Assembly (NCBI GenBank): GCA_017979445.1
Contig: CM030706.1
Span: 6,923,595 to 6,987,594 of the forward strand
Direction of reading: 5' to 3'
DNA: 64,000 bases
Origin: Akebia trifoliata
Taxonomy: Eukaryota > Streptophyta > Magnoliopsida > Ranunculales > Lardizabalaceae
The first letter of the stretch is position 1. Every line of letters starts with the position of its first letter. This document shows positions 11,115-23,672 of the stretch, in pieces. Under the pieces are notes generated by a model. The model was not told the origin of the DNA. It saw only the letters and a program-made list of their open reading frames with translations, and did no database searches. The translations under genes and the position numbers were made by a program.

Positions 11115-12490
11115 TTTGGTAGTGCTACGATAGCAACTCTTGCAATGATTACTAAAAAAAGACAAGAGAATTTGTTCTCATGTGATGAACTGGTCATTGT
11201 ATTGGTAGTTGACTCTTCAGTTTGGGAAAGCAATTGGATTAGATAAGTGGGATCCTTTTCATGTTTCTCCATCAATCTCTTTATCTCTTTTTCACCGTTT
11301 CCTTGTATCCACTCTTGCACATCCATACGGACTATTTCATTGTTTCTTTGTTTACCAAAACAAACTTTAGAGATTGCCATCAAACACACCATTAACACCC
11401 AAGATAAGAGCAAACCCAAGATAAACAATGCCATGACCAATATGTGTAATATCCATAGGCCATTCGTTGCAAACGTATGCAAGATAAACATGAGGCTCAT
11501 TCTAGAGATTTTGAAGACTGCCAGACTGCGGAGCTTTATCAAAGACGATGAAACCCAAGAAGAAGGGAAGAAGTAAACATCAGAAAATTCAATTTCTATA
11601 AAGATTTTGAATCCAAACCACCATCTCAATACACTTGCTATACTTCCTATTAGGACAGTGAAAATTTGAGTTGAAACCACCATCCACATTGACCATTTAT
11701 AAGCAGAAATTCCACATTGAAACTCCAGCTCCTTAAGAACAAGTGATTGAAATGTGGCTTGTGAGAGAACCAGTGTGTAAAGTGTGTACAACATGCCCAT
11801 ACCGATCCAAAACATGTTATCGTCGAGTTCCATCTTAGCTTTGTTTTTATAGTGGGATACATAAAACAATTTCAGTCTATGTACCATATTCTTACTCTCT
11901 GAATTTCGAGAGTCACTCTTTTTAAGTTGATCATCAGTGTTAGAATATAAGGAAATATCAAGCGGGTGATTTATGTTGAACAAGGACCACAACACTCCGA
12001 GTAATAATAGCATGCAGGACATAATTATGACATGTTCTACAAGGAATGAGAAGATCACACCAGTGAAAATCTATATACAAACATTGACAATCACAGTTAC
12101 TACGAAAATGCTCAAGGAGATGATATTGGAAAAACATTCAGAATCACTCTGAGATGAGAGTGAAGATGAGAAAAAACTCATCGAAATGCATATTAAGACA
12201 GTGCCAGTAAGTTTGGATAGTTGATCTTGAGCAGAAGGCATTGAACTAGTGAGATCTGCAGGAAGCTTTGTAGCTATGGCGAGAAGAGTGAGTGTAAGTG
12301 AGTTGAGTGAGAAGAATCAACAAGGAATCCATGGCTTCCTATTATGCAACCCATTTAATAGATCACAAATCATAAACAGAAAACATACCGAAGTGACGAC
12401 TGCTGTATATAAGCCAATCAAAGGAATTGGTGAAGAATACATGTTTTCATCATCATGGGATGTTGCATTGAAACATGAATGGATCGCCAT
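11115..12490 (-). pseudogene. Membrane-protein gene copy B, N-terminal part (broken)
   Basis: The start ATG is at 12488-12490, as in the intact copy. The frame is open to a TAG at 12071-12073 that replaces the CAG of Gln140, then continues open to the CACTA-1 insertion at 11114, corresponding to about residue 462. It carries the same hydrophobic segments as the intact copy and the central WVSSSLIKLR and GKQRNNEIVRMDV motifs. With its 3' part at 4471-5191 it makes one gene copy with at least two nonsense changes plus a transposon insertion. Confidence 0.88.
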
Positions 12491-13580
12491 TTTCCCTTCT
12501 TTGATGGATCAAACAAGCAAACCCTCTTCTTCTCCTAAATTTCAATAACAAGCATTCAATGCTTCTTTCTCCCTTTTCCCACTTCAGTATTCTAACTTGA
12601 GGACAATTTCCTATTTTACTCCTACTTTTAAGGTACCCTTTTAGGGTATTTTGGTCTCTGGCAAAATATCCTAATTGACGGACCAACTTTCCTCTCCCTT
12701 CAATTATTATCTTTTAAAAGAGTTGGTGTTTGTTTTAATTATCTAAAAAATAATAAATAAAACAAATATGAAATTTGGAGTTATTATTGGTCTCAAGGAG
12801 AGCCTATAATACTTTAGAATAAAAAATCTTGTTAATTAATTTTAAAATATGACACTAATTCTAAAGATTAAATAAATTTTATTTATAATTATTGAACTAG
12901 GTTATTCAGGGTATTTGTCAAAATCTAGAATTGCAATATATGATAAAAATATGTTTGTCAAAAACATGAAAAATGAAAGACCTCATTGCAATTTCACGTA
13001 CCCTTCCCTTGGTAAATGTTCATTAAAAGAATTAGATTTATTAGTGATTTCTAGAAAATGATTTGATTTTTACCTGAGAATAATGCACAAATATAATTGA
13101 TTTAATTTCTACTTTGATTTTAATTATTGTCCTTACTCATCATCGTTAGATCCAAACTGTTAAATGGTCTTTATAGGAGGAAGATCAACAGATTGATATT
13201 TTAATCTAGCAACCTCCTTTCATTATCACCCTATTGATGTCCTCCTTAGATAAAAGGGAAAATTAGTTCAAGGACCCCAACGTGGGGAATTCTTTTTAAA
13301 TAATCCCTAAGTTTTTTGAGGTTGCTTGGCATGATATTTAACAAACTTTTTCTTTCTAAATATTCTTTGGACATCAGCTCCCACATTTCTCACGATTGAA
13401 TGCCCTAACCATTCAAATGCTCATATTCATTCAAAAATTGGATTTTTAACACCTCAATCGAAGAATCTATTTCGTCAGAATGGACTTAAGAAAGAAGAAA
13501 AAAAATCATTTTTAAGAGTTTTTTCAAACATTTTGAAGAGGTATGTAAAAAAAACTAGGTTTTCTTCACTTTTTTTTTTT
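12491..13580. other. Upstream flank module of copy B
   Basis: No gene seen. Collinear with 54084-54410 plus 58479-59130 and with 361-1500; the 58.5 kb copy is closest in the second half. Confidence 0.65.
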
Positions 13581-15190
13581 AGTTCTTTTATGAAAATCGA
13601 TCTATAATGGTTCTATACTTTGTAACTATAAAGAGCAGTGTTTTAAAAATTGGACCGAACTGATGGTCTGATTGGGTTCCACCAGATTTTAGAATAAAAT
13701 CGGTTTGTCTAACAAACCCAACTGATCTTTTGAGTACGATCAGAATGTTCGTGAAAATTAAATGTTTGACATAATAAGCCAACATATATTTATAGTTTAA
13801 ATATATAAATATCTTCATGTTGTAAGATATTTTTGAACACGACACTCCTAACGTAAGAATCCCACTCTTGGACTTCGTGCTTCCTACACAAGGGCTTGGA
13901 AGAGTGAATCCGTAATGAATCAAGTAGTGAGTGAAGGGCTTAAATGTGACCAAACCGAACGGGAACTCTTTCAAGCTTTTAAATTCAACACAAGTGTGTG
14001 TGTTCTTATATGACCGCATGGGCACTAGATTCATGACAGGTGTAGGCCTCCGATTAGGGGGCCGAAGTGCTAAGGTGGCTGCATGTAAGGAGGCATACTT
14101 CTTTATAGTTTTGTTGCACTCAAAGAGAAAGTGTAGTATAGTCAATTAAGCGAGTACTAGCTAACGTAGGCTTAACGGACGTTTCCTACTTCTATCAAGT
14201 AGTGCAATCTTGTTCTGGTCTATATTCGTAGGAACCACTTACGTTTTCAGAGTTGACAAAACAGAGGAGACATGTAGATGGTTCGCAATCAACGATTGTC
14301 AATGTGTATGTCTCGTTCATCTTCAACCTCACATAAAATCTTATTTTTTATGGCAGTTACGTACATGAAATGACAAGGTAAAAAGCTTAATCTGGAACTT
14401 CTTTGTATTTCTATCCTTCCTTTGGTAGCCTAGAAATCGTTTGGAGGCAGGATTTTCACCAGGCCCCATGTGATTGCACATGGTAAATTGTAGAAAAAAT
14501 GATTTTCCCTGAAAAGTATTATGATTGTAGGTGTATAATTGCACATTGTGTTTCCCAAAACTAAAATCCAGCTCTCTTTTCGACATTTTCCTAGGAAGTG
14601 CTATCCAAGGGAAAAATTCATTTTACCAAGACTACCTTCCTTGAGGAATACAAATTCTCTGCAATCACACAGACCCTGGAGGGGCATCCCAAAGTTACCC
14701 TTTTCATTTAAAGGTAAAACAAACGACGTAAAAAGACACATAGGACTGACTTGGTTCTGACTCTAAAGATGAAATTACACACCATGTCGGTGACAATTGA
14801 AAGCAAAGATGAAGTGATGGTAAACAAGTTTGCTGCCATTGTACTTGACCATATCAATAAGTCATGAGCACAACATATTCTAATCTACCTACAAAATTCT
14901 ACCATCTGATCCCAGAACAATAGTTTCTATGATAAGTTTTACGCCGTTAGGTGTATCTTAATGATATGTGAATATAGAGTTTACAGTACACTCAGTAAGA
15001 GCCGATATGGGCTCACTCTTACAACAAGTACGACGATCATTCTGTATTTCTTATTCAAGGAAACATCAGAAAAGATGTCACCATTGGATCATTGACGTGG
15101 ATGGACGTGGAGGTCTCGCCAAGAATTACTTGCATCAGCTCTGGTCCTCTGAATCGGCATTGTTGTTATTGCCCCCATCTATGAGAGAGG
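13380..15190. repeat. Segmental duplication, copy 1 (partner 58920-62189)
   Basis: High-identity match to 58920-62189, without three insertions found there: a PIF/Harbinger element (empty site TAA at 13806-13808), a 290-bp CACTA element (empty site TTC at 14399-14401) and CACTA-3 (empty site CCC at 15174-15176). No convincing gene; the 185-codon minus-strand frame at 13588-14145 has no recognisable motifs and is disrupted in the partner copy. Confidence 0.85.
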
Positions 15191-15256
15191 GGAAAAAAAT
15201 GAAACTGTCTTCAATTAATAGAACAACAAAGCATATGACATTTAGGAATGGAGTCA

Positions 15257-18200
15257 TCAACCGCGCTCCCCTTCACCTTCACCGTCATCTGGAGGAGCAT
15301 AAGCTGATCTCCTGGATCTCGCTTGCTGGTGTGGTGTGGGCTAATTAAAAAACATAAAAGAGAAGAAAAGATAAGAGGCAATGTCAGTACAAAATCTTGT
15401 TAGAGGATCCATATATACTTATTGTTAACCAACCAACTACTCAGAAAGACCAATCTGTTGGAGACGGGAGAATTATGAATATAAGAGGGCCATGGGGTTT
15501 AATTGGGGTATGACACAACAACACCCCCCCCCCCCCCCCCCCAGGCCCTCAATAAGGGTGGAAAAAATCAAACTCGTGACCTATACAAACCTAATGCTCT
15601 GATACGATGTTAACCAACCAACTATTCTAAAAGACTGATCTTCTAGAAAGGGGGAGAACTATGAATATAAGAGGGTCATGGGGCTTGACACACCCGAGAG
15701 TGGAGGAAAATATACATTCAACACGTATGTGTTGCATTTGTAATCTATAAAGGATTCCAACCCCCCTGTTAACCAACCAACTATTCTAAAAGACTGATCT
15801 GCTAGAAAGGGGGAGAACTATGAATATAAGAGGGTCATGGGACTTGACACACCCGAGAGTGGAGTAAAATATACATTCAACACGTATGTGTTGCATTTGT
15901 AATCTATAAAGGATTCCAACCCCACTGTTAACCAACCAACTATTCTAAAGGACTGATCTGCTAGAAAGGGGGAGAACTATGAATATAAGAGGGTCAAGGG
16001 GCTTGACACACCCGAGAGTGGAGGAAAATATACATTCAACACGTATGTGTTGCATTTGTAATCTATAAAGAATTCCAACCCCCCCTCCCCCCTCCCCCCT
16101 CCCCCTCCTTTTTGGCTTCATGCGTCCAGACACACATTCAACCAAGTAAGTTAGTGTCACATTTTACCTTAGTGAATGATGCTTCTTTAAAAAATGAATT
16201 CTAAAAAGAGGCACGAAAAGAGAAGAGTTTGACATAGGTTTTGGACTTTAGACTTTAGTTATGTGGTCATGACCATTTTTTTTAGTTAATTAGATTAATT
16301 GAACCAGTAAGGAGGGTCCAACAAATGTGTTATTTGTAGATGCAACCTAAGCCTCCCCATCAATAGAGTCTATGCAGCACAAGAAATATAATATGGTGGT
16401 GTAAGATATAACAACTCTTGAGGGTCCCAGTAGCTTGAATCAATACCAAGAACACATGAGTGTACATGTCGATGCATGTATCTATTTCGTCTGTAACTGA
16501 ATTTTGTGTTATAATGCCATGGATAACAGACTAAACAGTAATAGAAAGAAGGCCAGGTGTGTTTGTGGCAGAAATAAGTTCTTATGTACAAAGCTGACAG
16601 AAAATACCTGCAATTTTGGCCGAACTACCTCAAGTGGTCCTTTGGGCTTCTGATCTAAAAGTGCTCCTTGCTGTTGTTGGCATCCAATTCAGTACACCAA
16701 GACATACACTTCAACAAATATGGAAGGAACGGTTTATAACCGTTCCTAATCCAGTATGAAACGGTTGATGGACCGTCTTTAATCGAGGCGTCGTTAATGA
16801 ATTTAAACCGCTAGCAGCCGTACTAGATCTCAAGATTTGGAACGGCTAAAAACCGTTCCAAAACTTAGATTTTAGAACGGCTTAAAACCATTCCAAATGC
16901 GTATTCATATAAAAAAAAAAAACCTTAGACATCGGTTACAAACCGATATCTAAAGCTTTTTTTAAAAAATAATTTTTAATTTTTAATTTTTTTTTTCTAC
17001 ACACCTATCACCCGCGGTCAAATTAATTTTCATTTTTGCCGTGACCAAAATAGCTGTTATTAGTAAAAAAACTAGGGCACAAAACTATGGAGAAGAAAAT
17101 TCTTTTGAACAACATTAATGACACAATTACACTCAGCATTCACCAAGACCTCAGTCATAATTGCTATTGCATGACTTGTGGGCTCCTCCGACGCTCTTTG
17201 TAGCATGAACACCTAATGTGTCAAAAACAACCATATCACATTCTCAATACATTTTGTGCATGCGTGGGGGTGTGTGTGTGTGTGGAGAATTGGCTGATAA
17301 ATAACAGCTTTACCGTTGCTCAAGATCTTGGTTTTAAATATTTAAATGTTATGTTTCTTGCATTTATCGTATGACAAACCTCCACATGGAATTTTGAAGC
17401 TGACAACCTTTTCTCTCTGCATTGTCAAGCTTTTCAGTTAGCTGCCCAATTTTGGCTAGAGCATCAACAAAAGCTTGCTTGGTCTCTTCTACTGTCTTTC
17501 TTTCTGATAACAGCAAAGCCTGTACAAATCGTAAGGGTTAAGTTACATTTGCCTCATACAAAGTTGAGTTGTGGTGCTTATAATAAACTTTCTATTCATT
17601 TCATAAGCTAAATCTCAAGTTTCCTGAAAAATAAACAATGAAGTAATAATGATTTCCATTTATAGCAAATTAAGGTGAATCCTTGCACATATTTGCATGG
17701 CTAGCTTGTCCAAGGAACCCTGCTAGTTCTACAGGAGGATTCCCATGTTCTAAGGAATTCTAGCTACACGTACACCACAAAGATTAATGCAAAAAATGCG
17801 GGCATAAGCATTTCAATGATATAATAACGTTATCCTTCTATAATATTATCATAACTAGCTAACGTGAATTCAGATTATTTCTATTTGCAAGACCCATTTT
17901 CAGTCACGCATAAACATTCATCTGTTGGACATAATTGTATATTTAGTATTAGCTTGAAAGCAAACACTACCCTCCATTGGTGCAACTATAGCTACATCTT
18001 TCTACTTCTCAATGACTCTATATAGTAGTATGTCTTCTATCTATGTCATTATTTTCCGTGCATCTCGAGAATTGTTCTCTAAAATAGAAATCTCTTATAG
18101 GTAATACGAGCATATAATATTAGGCAATCAATCATTCAAGTTTAGTGAATCTACCCTTAGGCTCTCAACCTCAGCAGTTAATGAATCGATATTCTCTGTA

Positions 18201-21200
18201 TCTTGAATGACTGGTGGTGATTCTTCAATAGCACTCTGAGCTTCCTCTTGTTCCTTGAAAACTCTGGAGTTTGCCTCTTCTGGTTTTATTTGCTTTGCAT
18301 GCAAAGCATCTTGTAAGTTAGTGATTTCTTGGGCTTTCACCTTCTCCAAGTCAGTCTACATTTTAGAAGAAAAGATAAATTACACATGGAAGTCTAATTT
18401 GATTTGTCTCGCATCCAATACAACCTAGTGGACTGAAAATTTCAACAATGAAAGACAAACATAGAATATCCACTACCCTTAATCGTTTTTCAAGCCGCAA
18501 ATGAAGTGTAAGTTCCTCCACTCGCCTTGCTAATTTTTCCTTCGCTTCTTTAAGGACTCTAGTTTCTCTTGCAGCCTGAAAACATTCACATGAATGATTG
18601 CCACAAGTACATATTCCTTAAATATATTATCACGTGATGCATAAAAACTTAGACGAACACCACATTAAGGAATTATATTCAAGTATCCAACCATTCTGAT
18701 CTTTCTGAGCCCTTTCCTAGCAACCTTTTGTCTCCAACCACACCGAGCAAAGATTGTCGCCTTCAGAAGATTCTTATAATATAAATAATCTCTCTGACAA
18801 CGCCAATGAGCCTGAAAGCCAATAACATGTATGGATTAATAACTCAATATCTGAGCTTCTAAATCTAAAAAATCATGAGAATTGGAGTGAATTTATCTTG
18901 CAATTATAAGTGAATTTAGATCCTACAAATAAATAGAAAATCCACATAAAAGATTAAAAAGATCTTTGTGACACTAAGAGAGAACACCACTTGGTTGATG
19001 ATTAGAAATTTAGTTTTCTCTCTAAGTCTGAATTTGTTGTGTGCAACCATTGCTCTTGTGCGTGTCTGCAATGTGATTGCAGATGATGGCACTTTAAGGT
19101 AAGATTTCCTGGCAATATATTGACGCCAATTCTTCTGAATTGTCACGGCTGCTGCTTTCCGTCTCAACTGCTGCCTTCAAAATGAGTGAGACATTCATTA
19201 TTCAGAAAAAAACATGAAGGATACTATCAAATAATAAGTTCCTAACACATGCATGATTTAACCATGTAAGGTACCTCTCCATTGGGACTGCAAATAAATT
19301 GCAGCCCTATGTAATGAGATGAACTCCTTGTGAGCAATTTTTGTACAAATTTGTCTTTGAATGGCTTTAGCTGCGTTGCCCACTACCCCTGATCTTCGCG
19401 CATCCAACTCTTCCATCTGATCAGCTCGCAAGAATACCTTTGTTTTGCCGATCTGTTAAGCAAAACATGAAGGTACCATGTGAAATAATAAGTTCCTAGT
19501 GGCAAGATACGTCACAGATAATAGTTGGGCTTAGAACACAAGGATTAATAATTCTAATAGGGTAAAAACATTTATAAATCATCAAGAATCATTCACAATA
19601 TCCAGTGAAACACCTTAGTGGCATTAACAAACTTAAAAGTTTGTGGGAATGTTGAGACTACTTGATAACCTTTCAATCCATTTTTGTCCAAAATCACTTG
19701 ACATGCAACCTTTTCATCATATCTGCACATTAACAAAGAAATCCACATGAAACACCATTTGATATATAAATGAACTCAAATGGTAGGAATCAAATAGTGT
19801 TTAGAAAAGCATCCCTTGTAACACATAGATGGAATAAAAATGACTTACTTTCCTTCCAAAACTTCTGGTGCAAGGATGCCAAAGTAGTGAAGAAATTCAG
19901 AAAATGTTTGTCTTGTAGGATATCCAGTAAAGCTGGTCCAAATTGCCCCAAGAACACCCTACAGGTATGATATGAATGGCAAAACATTTTCAAGAGGATT
20001 ACCAACCTACAACCAAACAAAATGATGTATAAGGATAAAATTAGAAATATTTGATGGAAGCTTATGTAGTCTGTAGTTCCATAGAAATAAAGTAGAGGTG
20101 CAATCATGCAAGAAAACATCATCCAGCATCAGGTTTAAATTTTAAAGACCCGAGCGAGTAGAATATTTGGTCAGTGTCATGTGTAAGATGTAACATGGCA
20201 GTGGCATCACATCACCTACTATGACGAACACTAGTTATAATGTTTTGCAAGAGGTAAACCCATCGTTTTCTGCTTTTCTTCTATTAGAAGAAAAAGCTAC
20301 TAGTGAATTGGCAAACTTGCTTCTAACTCAGTAAGGCGAGTCACATTGAACCAAATTTCTAAAGCTAGTTCATCTCAAGGAAACAAGACACTAGCATACT
20401 AGCATACTAGCTTGTTGTCCACAAACACCAATGCATGACAAGCAGCAAGAACTTCTACTGTGCGAAGGGGCACTTTTGTCATATCTGATACTAAATTCAC
20501 ATTGTCAATCAGCCCAACAACTCTTTGGAATTCTTGAAAAAAACACCAGTCTAAAATTCATGACATCAAGGAGTAGTAACTACTTCATGAGCACAAAGAC
20601 ATAATCTTGCAACGTACCATGTCATCCGACGTAAGAGTTCCTGTCTTGTCAAAACAACATATGTCAACCTGAAATAAAGAAAGTTATAATATAAGCTGAA
20701 ACAGACTAGGGCCCGCCCGCACACACAAACTGTGTCCTTGCGTTAATCCCATAAATGGATAGTTAATCATTCATTCAATAACAGAACATGTGCCAAAGTA
20801 GAAGAACAAACATGTACTCAAAATTCAATCTACTACGCTCTAAAATATTCCCCTGGTGACTAAATTATAGTATTGGTAAAATAAATAAAAAATCTCAATT
20901 CCAATAGTCTATGTTGTTGTAGGCATTAGCATCACAACTACAAAGAACGAAGTAGGAAGGAAGCATCAGAACAGGACAATGACCAACTATAATTATTGAA
21001 GTAGATACGACTGACCTTTCCAGCAAAGGGAATTCGAAATGGCTCAGTGCAGAATATCCCACACTAGGCTAATGCAATCAAAAATGTATTAACAGCTATT
21101 GAAAATTCCATTGGCAGCTCTTAAGAAAAGCTTGTATTGCTCCTTGTTGGATCCTCTAACCCCTGCAACAAAGACGTACAATGTAAATAAGGAACACACT

Positions 21201-23672
21201 GAAACATAAGCAGTATCATTAAATACAGTGAGAACAAGAGAACATCCCAGAGTCAACGCATATTACTTCAGTGAAAGTTATTGGGTAGCTGTTCCAGAAA
21301 AATTGGAGGTCACGTAACACCTTTTTAAGTACATAACTAACAGCAATGATGGCAAATATAACTAAGAACATATGTACATTAATTTTACCTTCTTTTAATG
21401 TTCCTGCCAAGCTCTTGTGGTTTCAACACATAAGGACTTATGTACATGAGACACACCCAACCCTTTTACACTTAATTTTATTTTTCAATATACACCACCA
21501 ATTGATGTGCATTGGACACAACATAAATAAACAATTTAATATCAACCTTGTTTTAATACTAAACTACTTTTCTATGCTGCCTCCTATCAAGAATTACACA
21601 TCCAAAATTGGTGTGTACTGTCCAACGCAAAATTTTAATTTTGCCTTTTTACATTGTTACTTTCCTTCCTTAACAAATATATAAACAACCTACCTTTCTA
21701 TGCTTCACGTTTCCTTAACAAAAGTTTGGATGGGCTCAAGCGAAGCTTGTATGGCCCCTTTTCATATTTGTATCACGCTTTACCTTATTAGGGATGATTT
21801 CAATGTTCTAACATACAGTGATTTGCATGCAAAGCACACAATTCCCTTCCAGTTTTCCTTTTACTATAACAGAGAGGAGGGTGGACCAACTATTCTCAAA
21901 TGCTATAGTCTACAAAATTTTACAAAAACAAAGGTGGGGGGCTCTTTGTGGCATTTTCTCAGATACTTGGAATGCCTGGAACACCCAAAAACTATAACTT
22001 ATATCTAGTGTCCTAAACAGGATTGAATTGGAAAAGACGATGGAGAGCCTAACTAAACTTACTACATTTACTAAAATTCCATCTAAGAAATCCAAAATCA
22101 CTCAAACTCAAATCTAGGGATAGAAGACGTACCAAATGCAAGGATTCTCAGTCAAAAACGACAGATTTCTATCTCAGATCCACAAATTGATGTAGCAATA
22201 TTAGCGAAACTCAACTGATTGACTCCAAAAGCAACGATCTCAGCCAAAAATTAGCAAATCAAATCAGATCTAACTAAGAATCGTGTAATAGGGTTCCAAA
22301 ATCATAAAAAATGATAGATCGAAGAGAAAATTGAAATAAAGCAATATCTTACATGGGAGACGAAGGGATTTCGACAATCCCAGCCTTAGGTTGCGCAGAT
22401 CTTAGACAAAGAATCGATCGACAGTGAGGAACGAAATAGATTTTCTCTCTAAAATTGATAAATCTTCGTCAATCCTAAGTTCGTCAGGAAACGGCTGATT
22501 TTCGTAGATTTTCCCTTTCTCTTTCCCCTTCTCTCGACCCCTTTCTGTCTTTCATTTCTGTAAGAACGAGAGAATGACCTTCTACAGTTTAGTTCGGGTT
22601 AAAATGCGTGGATTAGGATTTAGAAACGGTTTCCAATATAAAAAACGGTTTTAACCCGTTTTTTATTACAAACGGCCAAAGTCCGTTTTACCCTTTTATT
22701 CCAAAATAGACATTTTCTTGTAGTGATTAAGCATTTAATTTGACATGGCACTCACTCAAACTCATGTTTGAAGCACTCAACGAACAGTTAGTCATCATTA
22801 CAAAGTGGAGTTTACATGAAACAAAAGACTAATACCTTTCCCAATGCCCAATCTGCAGAATCAAAGAAAGCACATTCATGGTCCTGGAAATAATGAAATT
22901 TGTTTTTGGTGAACTACACTAATTGAATCTAACAAACCACATTTGTTATTAAATTTAAGAACTAGGAAAATAATTGTTACCTTGGATATCAAGGGAGGCT
23001 TCTTGGGTAATATTCCTCCGTACTTCTTCTTGATCATTACCTCTGGTACAACATAGTGACAAAGTCAGGATTCGAGAATAATTTGAAAATAGAAAACTTC
23101 GGGAAAAGAAAACATTGGATAAATTAAAAAATAAAAATTATTTTTTTAAGTACAGAAATGTATTTCATATACTAAATGATAAAACAACACTTCAAAACTA
23201 CTGAAAATAAAAATAATCTGTAATTTTTTCAAAAAATTGTTAATTAAATCACGATTAATCGTGAAAACTTCATGAATTTTTGAAAAAAAAATTGGATTTA
23301 ATAGACAACATTTAAAATCATGATTTTTTGAAGAAGAAAAAAATCGCAGATTTTTGTCACTATGCTGTAGAAGACAAGGTTAATAATACTATTAGTTTTT
23401 AGAAACCATGTGCACTAACCAGTATCTATAACAAGCATCACTTTACGGAGATCATTGCATGCATGATTACAAACCTCTCAGAACTACTATCAAAATGGAA
23501 AGAATGTAAATGTAAGACTAGCTACCTCTTCTTGGCGTGTGGGCATGGGATCGTCCTCTTGTTTGTCCAAATACTCTGGGTCTTCCTTGGGAAAGTCTCT
23601 ATCAACCTCGTCTTTGATACAATCCTCTGCAAGTTCTGGCTCCTTGACATCCTCAGGATTCATGTCTGACAT
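15257..23672 (-). CDS. Endosulfine/ARPP19-family protein, five coding exons
   Basis: Exons on the minus strand: 23672-23526, 23040-22981, 22883-22836, 16670-16608 and 15340-15257. All junctions are GT-AG and in phase 0, giving 133 codons and a TGA stop. The product starts [11 protein letters not shown], has an acidic N-terminus, then [17 protein letters not shown], the core motif [25 protein letters not shown] and a basic RSRRSAY tail. That is the plant endosulfine layout at normal length. In animals the serine of the equivalent FDSGDY motif is phosphorylated so that the protein inhibits PP2A-B55; the plant role is inferred only. Intron 3 holds a 6 kb CACTA-like element whose edge lies 36 bp before the exon 4 acceptor. 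Intron 4 holds a tandem repeat. The frame is intact, but splicing may be impaired. Confidence 0.88.
15424..16110. repeat. Tandem repeat of ~160 bp in endosulfine intron 4
   Basis: Units starting GTTAACCAACCAACTA begin at about 15424 (diverged), 15609, 15769 and 15927, so the regular period is 158-160 bp. Each contains GGGGGAGAACTATGAATATAA and ends in TAAAGGATTCCAACCCC. Runs of C lie at about 15522-15542 and a CCCCCCT-type repeat at 16080-16110. Confidence 0.85.
17390..19960 (-). pseudogene. Captured class XI myosin fragment (end of motor, IQ motifs, coiled coil)
   Basis: At least eight exon-like pieces in order on the minus strand. 19959-19850 reads [12 protein letters not shown] and [12 protein letters not shown]. 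About 19723 down reads [20 protein letters not shown]. 19452-19300 reads [20 protein letters not shown], leading into IQ motifs. 19172 down reads [18 protein letters not shown]. 18811-18690 reads [14 protein letters not shown]. 18577-18478, 18358-18140 and 17522-17390 are coiled coil, including [11 protein letters not shown]. This is the myosin XI order from late motor domain to coiled coil. The ATP-binding half and the DIL tail are missing, so it is not a functional motor. Frames are largely open, suggesting fairly recent capture. It lies inside CACTA-2. Confidence 0.88.
20410..21166 (-). pseudogene. Captured P5A-type ATPase fragment
   Basis: Exon pieces on the minus strand: about 21166-21016, 20668-20618 and about 20553-20410. 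They read GLEDPTRS, then [43 protein letters not shown] and [16 protein letters not shown] with ALVFVDNKL. The DKTGTLT motif is the phosphorylated aspartate site of P-type ATPases, and the surrounding residues are those of the plant ER P5A pump (the MIA/PDR2 type). Damage: a deletion between the first two motifs that removes the transmembrane PPELP approach, and an in-frame TAG just before CGIFCTEP. It is inside CACTA-2, upstream of and in the same sense as the myosin pieces. Confidence 0.88.

Larger units (their letters stand above)
16707..22725. mobile_element. 6-kb CACTA-like transposon with captured genes (CACTA-2)
   Basis: The left end begins CACTTCAACAAATATGG and the right end is the complement of CACTACAAGAAAATG. 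Subterminal copies of AACGG...CCGTT motifs lie just inside both ends (16728-16900 and 22618-22690), as usual for CACTA elements. Flanking triplets are ATA and ATT, a one-base mismatch to a perfect duplication. It sits within intron 3 of the endosulfine gene and carries P5A-ATPase (20410-21166) and myosin XI (17390-19960) fragments in the same orientation as the host gene. The remaining 21170-22600 holds no recognised gene. Confidence 0.75.

Noticed and set aside
13588..14145. 185-codon minus-strand open frame
   Set aside because: No motif recognised, and the duplicated copy at 59-61 kb has it split by frame changes and a transposon, with no sign of constraint.
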